Positions 26,365 through 33,841 of a DNA stretch of 64,000 nt are shown one piece after another; position 1 is the stretch's first letter, and each line of letters starts with the position of its first letter. The notes beneath the pieces were generated by a model, which saw only the letters and a program-made list of their open reading frames with translations, ran no database searches and was not told the origin of the DNA. The stretch is from Spectribacter acetivorans (GTDB taxonomy: Bacteria > Pseudomonadota > Gammaproteobacteria > Nevskiales > Salinisphaeraceae): positions 306,388 through 370,387 of the forward strand of contig NZ_JAVRHY010000002.1 of the NCBI RefSeq assembly GCF_031846305.1, given 5' to 3'. A program made the translations under genes and the position numbers.

Positions 26365-27165
26365 TCACTCTGCCCAGCCCGGCAATCGTTTCTCGATGAA
26401 CGCCGCGGTGCCCTCCTTGCCTTCGTCACTGCGCACGCATTCGGAAAACTGGCGAGCCGCATCGTCCAGCAGAGGTTCGAGCTCTTCGTTACCCACCCGC
26501 AGCATCAGGGCCTTGGTGATGGCGTTGGCGTTGGGGGCACAGCGCCGGATCTGTCCGAGGGTTTCATCCAGCCGCACCGCCACGGCCGACTCATCCGACT
26601 CGCAGAAATGCACCAGCCCCAGGCGGCGGGCCTCCTCGCCATCGAAGCGGCCGCCGCACACGCCCAGGCGGCGCGCCTGCGTCAGGCCGATGCGGGCGAC
26701 CACGAACGGGGCGATCTGGGCCGGCGGCAGGCCCAGACCCGTTTCCGGCAGGCCGAATTTTGCGTCCCTGTGGGCGATGGCGACATCCGAGATGCAGGCC
26801 AGCCCGAAGCCGCCGCCCAGCACCGCACCTTCCAGCACCGCAACGACCGCCGCGCGAGTCCGCGACAGGGCGGTGAGCATGGTCCCGAAGCCTCGGTTGT
26901 AGTCGGCCGCCGGGTCGCCGCTGCCGTCCGCCTGCCGGATGCGGGCCATGTCCTTGATGTCGCCGCCGGCGCAGAAATTGCCCGCCGCGCCCCGGATAAC
27001 CAGTGCCCGGACGTCCGCGTGTTCGTTGGCGAATCCGGCGAGTTCGGTGAGCTCCCGCACCATCGCCACATTCATCGCATTGCGGGCCTCGGGACGATTG
27101 AGGGTGGCATGGAGCACACCCTTGTCGGTCTCGACACTCAGGGTTTCAAATACTGGATGTTTCAT
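26365..27165 (-). CDS. atuE: Enoyl-CoA hydratase family, isohexenylglutaconyl-CoA hydratase type (AtuE)
   Basis: A 266-residue crotonase-fold enzyme. The oxyanion-hole motifs are NFCAGGDIKDMARIR (near residue 64) and VLEGAVLGGGFGLACISDVAIAH (near residue 109), with catalytic Glu candidates in FGLPETGLGLPPAQ. Position between acyl-CoA dehydrogenase and carboxylase alpha genes reproduces the atuD-atuE-atuF order, so hydration of the carboxylated isoprenoid-CoA is the likely role. A 3-methylglutaconyl-CoA hydratase (LiuC-like) is the alternative from leucine catabolism. It lies 85 bp upstream of the atuF start. Confidence 0.78.
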   Translation of the reverse strand: MKHPVFETLSVETDKGVLHATLNRPEARNAMNVAMVRELTELAGFANEHADVRALVIRGAAGNFCAGGDIKDMARIRQADGSGDPAADYNRGFGTMLTALSRTRAAVVAVLEGAVLGGGFGLACISDVAIAHRDAKFGLPETGLGLPPAQIAPFVVARIGLTQARRLGVCGGRFDGEEARRLGLVHFCESDESAVAVRLDETLGQIRRCAPNANAITKALMLRVGNEELEPLLDDAARQFSECVRSDEGKEGTAAFIEKRLPGWAE

Positions 27166-27188
27166 TGACTTTCCCGGCTCTCAATTTA

Positions 27189-27260
27189 GAGCCGCAAAGC
27201 GCGCAAAGAACGCAAAAACAGCCTCATTACCTTCGCGCTCTTTGCATCCTCTGCGGTTAC
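27189..27260. repeat. Intergenic imperfect palindrome between atuD and atuE (variant type)
   Basis: The left arm gagccgcaaagcgcgcaaag (27189-27208) continues to 27217 and faces the right arm at 27232-27260, which ends ctctgcggttac. It shares the ccgc ... gcggt ends with the four ATCTGCG-type elements downstream but has a distinct core (GCAAAG instead of GCAGAT). It fills almost the whole 100-bp gap. Confidence 0.65.
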
Positions 27261-27265
27261 AGCGA

Positions 27266-28429
27266 TCAACGTGCGCCCAGGCCGGCGATCAAGCGCTTGC
27301 TGATGATCGACAGCATCACCTCGTCGGCGCCGCCGCCGATCGAGTGCAGCCGCAGGTCACGGTAAAACTGGGCCACCTGGTTGTCCCACATGAAGCCCTG
27401 CCCGCCCCAGAACTGCAGGCAATCATCGGCCACGTCGCGGGCAACCCGCGCGCTCTTGAGCTTGGCCATGGAAGCCAGCAGCGTGACGTCCTCGCCGGCC
27501 AGCAGCTTTTCCGTGGCCTGATAGACCAGCGCCCGGGTGGCTTCCACCTCAGTGGCCAGTTCGGACAGGCGGTAGTGCACATACTGCTGGTTGAGCACGG
27601 TGCCGCCGAAGGCCTTGCGCTGGCCGGCGTACTCGGCGGTTTCCGCGATGCAGCGGTCCATGGCCGCCAGGATGCTGGCGGACAGGAACAGACGTTCCTC
27701 CTGGAACTGCTGCATCTGGTAAACGAAACCCTTGCCCTCCTCGCCAATCAGGTAGCGGGCCGGCACCCGCACGTCCTCGAAGAAGATGATGGCGGTATCC
27801 GAGGAGCGCTGCCCCAGCTTGTCGAGCTTGGTCTTGCGGTCGATACCCGGTGTGTCCAGCGGCACCACGATCAGCGACTTGTTGCCGTGCCGGTTGCCGT
27901 CGCCGGATTCGCCGGTATTCACCAGCAGGCAGATCCAGTCGCCCTGGACGCCGTTGGTGATCCACATCTTCTGACCGTTGATCACGTAGTCGTCGCCATC
28001 GCGGCGGGCGGTGGTCTTGATGCTGGCCACATCCGAGCCGGCGCCCGGTTCGGACACGCCGATGCAGGCCACCTGCTGGCCCGCGATGGCCGGCATCAGG
28101 AAATCGCGCTTGAGCTCGTCCGAGCCGTAGCGCGCCAGCGCGGGCGTTGCCATGTCGGTCTGCACGCCAATGGCCATGGGTACGCCACCCACGCGGCAGT
28201 GGCCCAGGGCCTCGGCAAACAGCATCTGATAGGAATAATCGAGCCCCAGCCCGCCGACCTCCTCGGGCTTGGCGATGCCCAGCAGGCCAAGATCACCCAT
28301 CTGCCCGAGAATGTCGTGAGCCGGCCACATGCCGGAGGCTTCCCAGTCATCCACATGCGGATTGATCGTCTCCTCGACGAACTTCCGGGTGGTGTCGAAT
28401 ATCTGCTGATGCTCGTGCGTAATTTCCAT
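27266..28429 (-). CDS. atuD: Acyl-CoA dehydrogenase, citronellyl-CoA dehydrogenase type (AtuD)
   Basis: A 387-residue FAD acyl-CoA dehydrogenase. Signatures are CIGVSEPGAGSDVASIKTTA (near residue 130), KMWITNGVQGDWIC, and a C-terminal part with QFWGGQGFMWDNQVAQFYRDLRLHSIGGGADEVML. The catalytic base of many family members is a Glu near position 370, and the sequence has GGGADE there. It would introduce the 2,3-double bond into citronellyl-CoA (or a similar branched acyl-CoA) and pass electrons to ETF, whose genes are in the same cluster. Isovaleryl-CoA dehydrogenase is the main alternative. The assignment rests on operon order. Confidence 0.8.
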   Translation of the reverse strand: MEITHEHQQIFDTTRKFVEETINPHVDDWEASGMWPAHDILGQMGDLGLLGIAKPEEVGGLGLDYSYQMLFAEALGHCRVGGVPMAIGVQTDMATPALARYGSDELKRDFLMPAIAGQQVACIGVSEPGAGSDVASIKTTARRDGDDYVINGQKMWITNGVQGDWICLLVNTGESGDGNRHGNKSLIVVPLDTPGIDRKTKLDKLGQRSSDTAIIFFEDVRVPARYLIGEEGKGFVYQMQQFQEERLFLSASILAAMDRCIAETAEYAGQRKAFGGTVLNQQYVHYRLSELATEVEATRALVYQATEKLLAGEDVTLLASMAKLKSARVARDVADDCLQFWGGQGFMWDNQVAQFYRDLRLHSIGGGADEVMLSIISKRLIAGLGAR

Positions 28430-28453
28430 CTTGAAGACCTGAAGAAGAGGAAC

Positions 28454-28546
28454 TAACCGCAGATTTCGCAGATGACCGCAGATGGCTCGTTGCTCTGAAA
28501 CGTCACCTTTTCAAATCTGCGCTGATCTGCGAAATCTGCGGTTCCT
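28454..28546. repeat. ATCTGCG-type palindromic element between atuC and atuD
   Basis: The left arm (28455-28483, aaccgcagatttcgcagatg then accgcagat) is the inverted copy of the right arm (28513-28543, ending tctgcgaaatctgcggtt). It occupies nearly the whole 120-bp gap and could fold into a long hairpin in the mRNA. It is one of four closely related copies in this operon. Confidence 0.8.
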
Positions 28547-28549
28547 GTC

Positions 28550-30166
28550 TTAAAACCGCGCCACCCCGAAACTGCTGGGCTGCAGCTCGCGCGTCTCGGC
28601 GTCACGACAGACCGACAGCGTGAAAGCCAGCACCCGGCGCGTGTCGCGCGGGTCGATCAGCCCGTCATCGAACAGCCGCGCGGTGGCGGCCAGGGCGTCG
28701 GACTCGGCGTCGAACTGGTCGATGATCTTCTGCTTCATCGCTGCCAGCTTGTCCTGGTCGACCGGCTGGCCGGCCTTGGTCATCTTCTCCTCGGTGATGA
28801 TGGCCATCACGCCGGCGGCCTGCTCCCCGCCCATCACGCTGGTGCGCGAATTCGGCCAGGCGAAGATGAAGCGCGGACCGAAGCCCCGGCCGCACATGCC
28901 GTAGTTGCCGGCCCCGAACGAGCCACCCATGACGATGGTGATCTGCGGCACGCTGGCGTTGGCCACTGCCTGGATCATCTTGGAGCCGTGCTTGACCATG
29001 CCGTTCTGCTCGGACTCCGTGCCCACCATGTAACCGGTGGTATTCATCAGGTACACGATCGGCGTATTCGACTGGCAGCACAGCTGAATGAACTGGCCGG
29101 CCTTGTTGGCCCCCTTGGTGGTAATCGGCCCGTTGTTGCCGATGAAACCCACGGTATGGCCCTCGATCCGCCCGCGGCCGCAGATGGTCTGCTGGTCCAG
29201 GTCGGCCTTGAATTCCATGAATTCCGAGCTGTCCACCACCCGGGCGATGACCTCCCGGCAGTCGAACGGCTTGCGATAGTCCGCGGGCACGATGCCGCAG
29301 AGTTCGTCGATGTCGTGATGGGGCGGCGTGAAGGCCGGCGCCGGTAACGGCGCCTGCCGCTCGTTCCAGCCCAGCCCGGCCACGATCTCCCGGGCCAGCC
29401 GGATACCGTCAACGTCGTTCTCGGCCAGATACTCGGTGGTGCCGGCCTGGGTGCCGTGCATGTCGGCGCCGCCCAGCTCCTCGTCCGTGGCCACTTCACC
29501 GGTTGCGGATTTGAGCAGCGGCGGGCCGGCCAGGAACACCTTGGCGTTGCCGCGCACCATTACCACGTGGTCCGACAGCCCCGGCATGTAGGCGCCGCCC
29601 GCGGTGCTGGAACCGTGCACCACGGTAACCTGCGGAATACCCATCGCCGACAGCCGCGCCTGGTTGGCGAAGGTCTTGCCGCCAGGAATGAACAGCTCCG
29701 CCTGATAGAGAAGATTCGCCCCGCCGGATTCGATCAGCGAAACCACCGGCAGCTTGTTCTCCATGGCGATTTCCTGGCAGCGCAGCGTCTTCTGCACGCC
29801 CCAGGGAGTCATGGTGCCGCCCTTGATGGCACTGTTGGAGGCCACGATCAGGCAGCGCACGCCGGTAACGTAGCCGATGCCGATGATGGTGTTGCCGCCG
29901 GCCAGGGAACCGTCGGTATCGTCGTGATGGCCGTAGCCGCAGAGGGTGGAAATCTCCAGGAACGGGGAGCCGCGATCGAGCAGCAGGCTCACCCGTTCAC
30001 GCGGCAGGATCTGGCCGCGTTCGTCGTAACGGCCGCGCCGGGCTTCCTCGCTGGCCCGGACCTTGTCCTCCACGTCGCGGAAGCGCTGGATGCAGGCCAG
30101 CATTTCCTCGCGATTGCGGACGAACGTCTCGCCGCTGCGGTCAACGGTCGATTCAATCAACGGCAT
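28550..30166 (-). CDS. atuC: Carboxyltransferase beta subunit, geranyl-CoA carboxylase type (AtuC)
   Basis: A 538-residue acyl-CoA carboxylase beta subunit with N- and C-terminal crotonase-like halves. Motifs are KNRLPVVSLIESGGANLLYQ-like ENKLPVVSLIESGGANL, GIPQVTVVHGSSTAGGAYMPGLSD, FLAGPPLLKSATGE, ELGGADMHGTQAG, and in the second half GFIGNNGPITTKGANKAGQF and MVMGGSFGAGNYGM-like GGSFGAGNYGMCGRGF. It transfers carboxybiotin CO2 to the acyl-CoA. The methylcrotonyl-CoA enzyme (LiuB/MccB) is the closest alternative; neighbouring AtuA and the preserved A-F order favour geranyl-CoA. Length matches both families. Confidence 0.82.
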   Translation of the reverse strand: MPLIESTVDRSGETFVRNREEMLACIQRFRDVEDKVRASEEARRGRYDERGQILPRERVSLLLDRGSPFLEISTLCGYGHHDDTDGSLAGGNTIIGIGYVTGVRCLIVASNSAIKGGTMTPWGVQKTLRCQEIAMENKLPVVSLIESGGANLLYQAELFIPGGKTFANQARLSAMGIPQVTVVHGSSTAGGAYMPGLSDHVVMVRGNAKVFLAGPPLLKSATGEVATDEELGGADMHGTQAGTTEYLAENDVDGIRLAREIVAGLGWNERQAPLPAPAFTPPHHDIDELCGIVPADYRKPFDCREVIARVVDSSEFMEFKADLDQQTICGRGRIEGHTVGFIGNNGPITTKGANKAGQFIQLCCQSNTPIVYLMNTTGYMVGTESEQNGMVKHGSKMIQAVANASVPQITIVMGGSFGAGNYGMCGRGFGPRFIFAWPNSRTSVMGGEQAAGVMAIITEEKMTKAGQPVDQDKLAAMKQKIIDQFDAESDALAATARLFDDGLIDPRDTRRVLAFTLSVCRDAETRELQPSSFGVARF

Positions 30167-30201
30167 GGGAATCTCGCGGGTGGATCACAGTCGTGCCCGG
30201 G

Positions 30202-30678
30202 TCAGGGCGTGTCGTCGAAATGCAGGGCCGGGCTTTCGCCGCGACGCGGCACCTTCGCGGGAATGATGAAGCCGTAGTCGTTGGCGGCATGACAGGCAAT
30301 ACATTCCCCGCGCATGCTCTCGAAGGCGGATTCGAAGCGATCCCAGTCGCGGCTTTGCACCGCCTCGGTCAGTTCGGGATACACGCGGTCGACGAACCGC
30401 GCCGCTGTCTCCGCGCGCTTGTCGCGGGCCAGCGGCACGGTCTCGTCCAGCAGGCCGTGCAGCTTGTCCGCCTGATAGGCGGCGAACTCCCATTGTTCCA
30501 GCTTTGCCGCCCAGTAGAGATTGCGATAGCGCTCGGCCACGTCAAGCATCCAGTGCGACGTGCCGGGCAGGATCTCGACCAGCGTCTCGACCTTCTCGTC
30601 GGTATCCGCGGTCTTGCGCCAGTCGGCGCTCGCGGTGGTGGCCGTCAGCATCAGCAGCAGAATCAGAACACGGCGCAT
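30202..30678 (-). CDS. Small periplasmic c-type cytochrome embedded in the atu operon
   Basis: A 158-residue exported protein. The signal peptide (MRRVLILLLMLTATTASA) is followed by an alpha-helical body (about residues 25-125) and one heme-binding motif, C126-I-A-C129-H130, near the C-terminus, then a short tail. A four-helix bundle with a C-terminal CxxCH recalls cytochrome c' and c556-type proteins, but I cannot place it in a named family. The gene begins 3 bp after the atuB stop and ends 35 bp before atuC, so it is surely co-transcribed. No cytochrome is part of the described Pseudomonas atu set. A role in electron transfer from a periplasmic alcohol or aldehyde oxidation step is conceivable but unproven. 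Confidence 0.8.
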   Translation of the reverse strand: MRRVLILLLMLTATTASADWRKTADTDEKVETLVEILPGTSHWMLDVAERYRNLYWAAKLEQWEFAAYQADKLHGLLDETVPLARDKRAETAARFVDRVYPELTEAVQSRDWDRFESAFESMRGECIACHAANDYGFIIPAKVPRRGESPALHFDDTP

Positions 30679-30681
30679 GGC

Positions 30682-31554
30682 TTACTCCCCGCCGACCAGC
30701 GCGGCCGGCGCCTGATAGCGGTGAAAACCCTGATAGGGACGGGATCGGCCGTTGTCGGTCAACGGATAGGTCCGGCTGTTGCAGGGGGCGCCACCGTCAA
30801 CCCGGATGCAGGCACCGGAAATGAACGCGGCGCCGGGGCTCAGCAGAAAGCAGATCGCCGAGCTGATTTCGGATTCCGTGGCCAGCCGCTGGAGCGGCAC
30901 ACTCTCCTTGAGTTTCGGGATCATCTCCTTGATCGCCGGATCCTCATAGGTATCCAGGCCACTGGAGGCCACCCAGCCCGGGGCTACTGCATTCACGCGC
31001 ACGCCGGCACCGCCCCACTCCACCGCACAGGTCTCGGTGAGATTCAACATGCCGGCACGCGCCGCGCCCGAGTGACCCATGCCGGGCATGCCGCCCCACA
31101 TGTCGGCGATGATGTTGACGATGGCGCCGCCGTTCCGGTTCATGTGCTGGTTGAACACCTCCCGGGCGACCAGGAAGCCCCCGGTGAGGTTGGTGCGCAC
31201 CACCGTCTCGAACCCTTTCTGGTTGATCCCGGCCAGCGGTGACGGGAACTGGCCACCGGCGTTGTTGATCAGGCCATCCAACCGGCCGTGCTCGACAAGT
31301 ATCTCGCCGACGACTCGCTTGACGTCGTCTTCCTGGCGGATGTCCAGCGCATGGCAGGTGGTCTGACCGCCGTCCTCGGCAATCTCGGCCGCCACCTCGG
31401 CGAGCTTCTCGCCACGCCGACCGACCAGCGCCACGATCGCGCCGAGGCTGGCCAGCTCGTGGGCCACGCAGCGGCCAATGCCACTGCCGCCGCCGGTCAC
31501 GAGAATACGCTGGCCGGCGAACAGATCAGGCTTGAAGATCGAGTCGTATTGCAC
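30682..31554 (-). CDS. atuB: Short-chain dehydrogenase/reductase, AtuB type
   Basis: A 290-residue SDR. The cofactor motif is ILVTGGGSGIGRCVAHELA (residues 17-35), followed by LINNAGGQFPSPLAGI (NNAG). The catalytic Ser/Tyr/Lys region is altered: NIIADMWGGMPGMGHSGAARAGMLNL has His-Ser-Gly-Ala-Ala-Arg where a Tyr-x-x-x-Lys is usual. This altered site is also seen in peroxisomal 2,4-dienoyl-CoA reductase-like SDRs (catalytic Asp/Lys), so it may be an enoyl/dienoyl-CoA reductase rather than an alcohol dehydrogenase. In atu clusters AtuB is an SDR of uncertain step. It precedes the cytochrome gene by 3 bp. Confidence 0.75.
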   Translation of the reverse strand: MQYDSIFKPDLFAGQRILVTGGGSGIGRCVAHELASLGAIVALVGRRGEKLAEVAAEIAEDGGQTTCHALDIRQEDDVKRVVGEILVEHGRLDGLINNAGGQFPSPLAGINQKGFETVVRTNLTGGFLVAREVFNQHMNRNGGAIVNIIADMWGGMPGMGHSGAARAGMLNLTETCAVEWGGAGVRVNAVAPGWVASSGLDTYEDPAIKEMIPKLKESVPLQRLATESEISSAICFLLSPGAAFISGACIRVDGGAPCNSRTYPLTDNGRSRPYQGFHRYQAPAALVGGE

Positions 31555-31576
31555 TTTTGCGCTAATCCTGAAGAAC

Positions 31577-31762
31577 TGGAACCGCAGATTTCGCAGATGG
31601 ACGCAGATGATTCACAGGAAGCTCCTGTACACGGCAGTTGTGTGTTTCAAATCGTGCATCCGCGGAAACAACTCGCACTGCTCCAGCAGAACTGGCTCCG
31701 AGGCATATACCTTTCCGCCTCTCACTAATAATCGGCGCAATCTGCGAAATCTGCGGTTTCTG
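31577..31762. repeat. ATCTGCG-type palindromic element between etfA and atuB (long copy)
   Basis: Left arm 31580-31608 (aaccgcagatttcgcagatg then gacgcagat) and right arm 31731-31759 (ending tctgcgaaatctgcggttt) are inverted copies separated by 122 bp of apparently unique sequence. It fills most of the 230-bp gap. Confidence 0.75.
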
Positions 31763-31784
31763 TCTTGATCTTCGGTTCGCCGAT

Positions 31785-32732
31785 CTACTTGCCCACCGCC
31801 TGTTCCAGGTCCGGCAGCACCTTGAACAGATCACCCACCAGCCCGAAGTCGGCCACTTCGAAGATCGGGGCTTCCTCGTCCTTGTTGATGGCGACGATGG
31901 TGCCGGCATCCTTGATGCCGGCCAGATGCTGGATGGCGCCGGAGATGCCGAAGCACATGTACAGCTCCGGGCTGATGATCTTGCCGGTCTGGCCCACCTG
32001 CATGTCGTTGGGCACGTAACCGGCGTCCACCGCCGCGCGTGACGCGCCCACCGCGGCGCCGATCTTGTCGGCGAAGTCGTAGATGACCTTGAAGTTCTCC
32101 TCGCTGCCCACGCCACGGCCGCCGGAGACCACCTTGCCGGCGGTCTGCAGATCGGGCCGGTCGGAACTGCTGGCCTGGAGCTCGACGAACCGGGTGTGGC
32201 CCGGAAGCTCGGCATCGAGGCTCAGGGCTTCCACAGCGGCACTGCCGCCCGCGCCCACGGCGCCGTAGGAGGCACAGCGGACCGAGGCCACCAGCGTCTG
32301 GCCGTCCGGGGCTTTGACGGTGTTCACTGCGTTGCCGGCGTAGATCGGCCGCTCGAATTCGTGCGGGCCGTGCACGGCAGCAATATCCGTCACCATGGCC
32401 ACGCCAAGCTTGGCGGCCACCCGGGGCATGAGGTCCTTACCGAAGGTGGTGTTGGGGCCGAGCACGTGGCTGTACTCGCCCTGTGCGGCCGCGGCGGCGA
32501 TCTGCGGGGCGTAGATGGCCGCCAGCGGGTGGGCGTTCTCGGCCCGCTCGACCGTGAGTACGCGGCTCACACCGTCCAGCCCGGCCGCGGCCTCGGCGAT
32601 GGGGCCGGCATTATCAGCCAGCACCAGGATGTCGATATCACCGCCGATTTCCGCGGCACAGGCCACGGTCCGGGCGGTGGAGCTGTTGAGCTGGCCATCG
32701 AGATGATCGGCCACAATAAGAATCTTGCTCAT
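31785..32732 (-). CDS. etfA: Electron transfer flavoprotein alpha subunit
   Basis: A 315-residue ETF alpha subunit. The N-terminal domain begins MSKILIVADHLDGQLNSST. The C-terminal FAD-binding domain carries GRGVGSEENFKVIYDFADKI, ASRAAVDAGYVPNDMQVGQTG and GISGAIQHLAGIKDAGTIVA, the family signature. With EtfB it accepts electrons from acyl-CoA dehydrogenases (AtuD and FadE here) and delivers them to ETF:quinone oxidoreductase, also encoded in the cluster. Its location between atuA and atuB suggests a dedicated or co-regulated electron chain. Confidence 0.95.
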   Translation of the reverse strand: MSKILIVADHLDGQLNSSTARTVACAAEIGGDIDILVLADNAGPIAEAAAGLDGVSRVLTVERAENAHPLAAIYAPQIAAAAAQGEYSHVLGPNTTFGKDLMPRVAAKLGVAMVTDIAAVHGPHEFERPIYAGNAVNTVKAPDGQTLVASVRCASYGAVGAGGSAAVEALSLDAELPGHTRFVELQASSSDRPDLQTAGKVVSGGRGVGSEENFKVIYDFADKIGAAVGASRAAVDAGYVPNDMQVGQTGKIISPELYMCFGISGAIQHLAGIKDAGTIVAINKDEEAPIFEVADFGLVGDLFKVLPDLEQAVGK

Positions 32733-32800
32733 CGTTTCGAATCTCCAGAAGAATTCTGTCGGGTGTCGTTAAGCGTCGTCAGCCGTCGCACAAGAGTATG

Positions 32801-32889
32801 TATCCGCAGATTTCGCCGATGACGCAGATTGGTCGAAATCAGCGATGAGTCTTTCTTCCGAATCGGCGCAATCTGCGTAATCTGCGGAT
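32801..32889. repeat. ATCTGCG-type palindromic element between etfB and etfA
   Basis: The left arm tatccgcagatttcgccgat (32801-32820) continues to 32830. The right arm 32861-32889 starts aatcggcgcaatctgcgtaa and ends tctgcggat. The middle is about 30 bp. It lies in a 166-bp gap inside the operon. Confidence 0.75.
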
Positions 32890-32898
32890 CTTCTTGTC

Positions 32899-33645
32899 TT
32901 ACAACAGACCCTTGTCCTTGAGCTTGCCGACCAGGTCGTCGACCGACTCCACCATCACGCCGGGCTCGCGCTCGGGCGGCGGCGCGGTCTTGCTGACGGT
33001 GATGGCGGCGGCGGCCTCGACGCCCAGTTCGCCGAGATCGGTTTCATCCAGCGGCTTCTTCTTGGCCTTCATGATGTCCGGCAGCTTGAGATAGCGTGGC
33101 TCGTTGAGACGCAGATCGGCGGTGATCACGGCCGGCAGGTCGACGTCGATGACTTCCAGGCCGGCGTCGATTTCGCGAGTCACCTTGGCGCTGCCGTCAC
33201 CCATGTCGATTTCGGAGGCGAACGTGGCCTGCGGCCATTCCAGCAGCGCGGCGGTCATCTGGCCGGTCTGGTTGTTGTCGTCATCGATGGCCTGCTTGCC
33301 CATCAGGAAGACGCCGGGTTCTTCCTTTTCCGCCAGCGCCTTGAACACCCGGGCGGCGGTCAGCGGCTGGACTTCCTCGTCGCTGGCGACGTGAATGGCG
33401 CGGTCGCAGCCGAACGCCAGCGCGGTGCGCAGGGTTTCCTGGCTGGCCTTGGGGCCGATGGTCACGGCCACCACTTCGTCGGCCACGCCGGCTTCCTTCC
33501 AGCGGATTGCCTGCTCAACGGCAATCTCGTCGAAGGGGTTCATGCTGTGCTTGACCCCGTCGGTGACCACGCCGGAACCGTCCGACTTGATCTGGATGCG
33601 CACGTTGTAATCAATCGCGCGCTTCACCGCTACCAGTACTTTCAT
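32899..33645 (-). CDS. etfB: Electron transfer flavoprotein beta subunit
   Basis: A 248-residue ETF beta subunit. It has MKVLVAVKRAIDYNVRIQIK at the N-terminus, NPFDEIAVEQAIRWKEAG, the AMP-binding region FLMGKQAIDDDNNQTGQMTA and the ETF beta signature VTREIDAGLEVIDVDLPAVI followed by LRLNEPRYLKLPDIMKAKKK. It forms the heterodimer with EtfA. The 33646-33841 gap to etfQO upstream contains another palindromic element. Confidence 0.95.
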   Translation of the reverse strand: MKVLVAVKRAIDYNVRIQIKSDGSGVVTDGVKHSMNPFDEIAVEQAIRWKEAGVADEVVAVTIGPKASQETLRTALAFGCDRAIHVASDEEVQPLTAARVFKALAEKEEPGVFLMGKQAIDDDNNQTGQMTAALLEWPQATFASEIDMGDGSAKVTREIDAGLEVIDVDLPAVITADLRLNEPRYLKLPDIMKAKKKPLDETDLGELGVEAAAAITVSKTAPPPEREPGVMVESVDDLVGKLKDKGLL

Positions 33646-33680
33646 GCCTTTCCGTCTCTTGTCGTTGATCTCGAAAACTT

Positions 33681-33825
33681 AACCGCAGATTACGCAGATA
33701 GACGCAGATTGTAAGAAAGTGGTCGGGTAAGGCGCTCCTGATGCCAGTCCGAGCTTTCCGGCCGGGAGGGTCGCCATCCGCCTACCTCCTGCATCTGTGT
33801 AAATCTGCGTAATCTGCGGTTCCTC
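33681..33825. repeat. ATCTGCG-type palindromic element between ETF-QO gene and etfB
   Basis: The left arm aaccgcagattacgcagata (33681-33700) continues to 33710. The right arm at 33795-33823 ends ctgcgtaatctgcggtt. About 84 bp separate the arms. Both arms share the tac/gta variation, so each copy keeps its own arms complementary. Confidence 0.75.
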
Positions 33826-33841
33826 TCTTCTCTTACCCGTT

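Noticed and set aside
24432..26399. 655-aa plus-strand frame opposite atuF
   Set aside because: Antisense shadow; the minus strand has complete biotin carboxylase and BCCP motifs.
27189..33825. Repeated ATCTGCG units considered as CRISPR
   Set aside because: The units are palindromic, spaced by kilobases with genes between, and lack regular spacers or cas genes.
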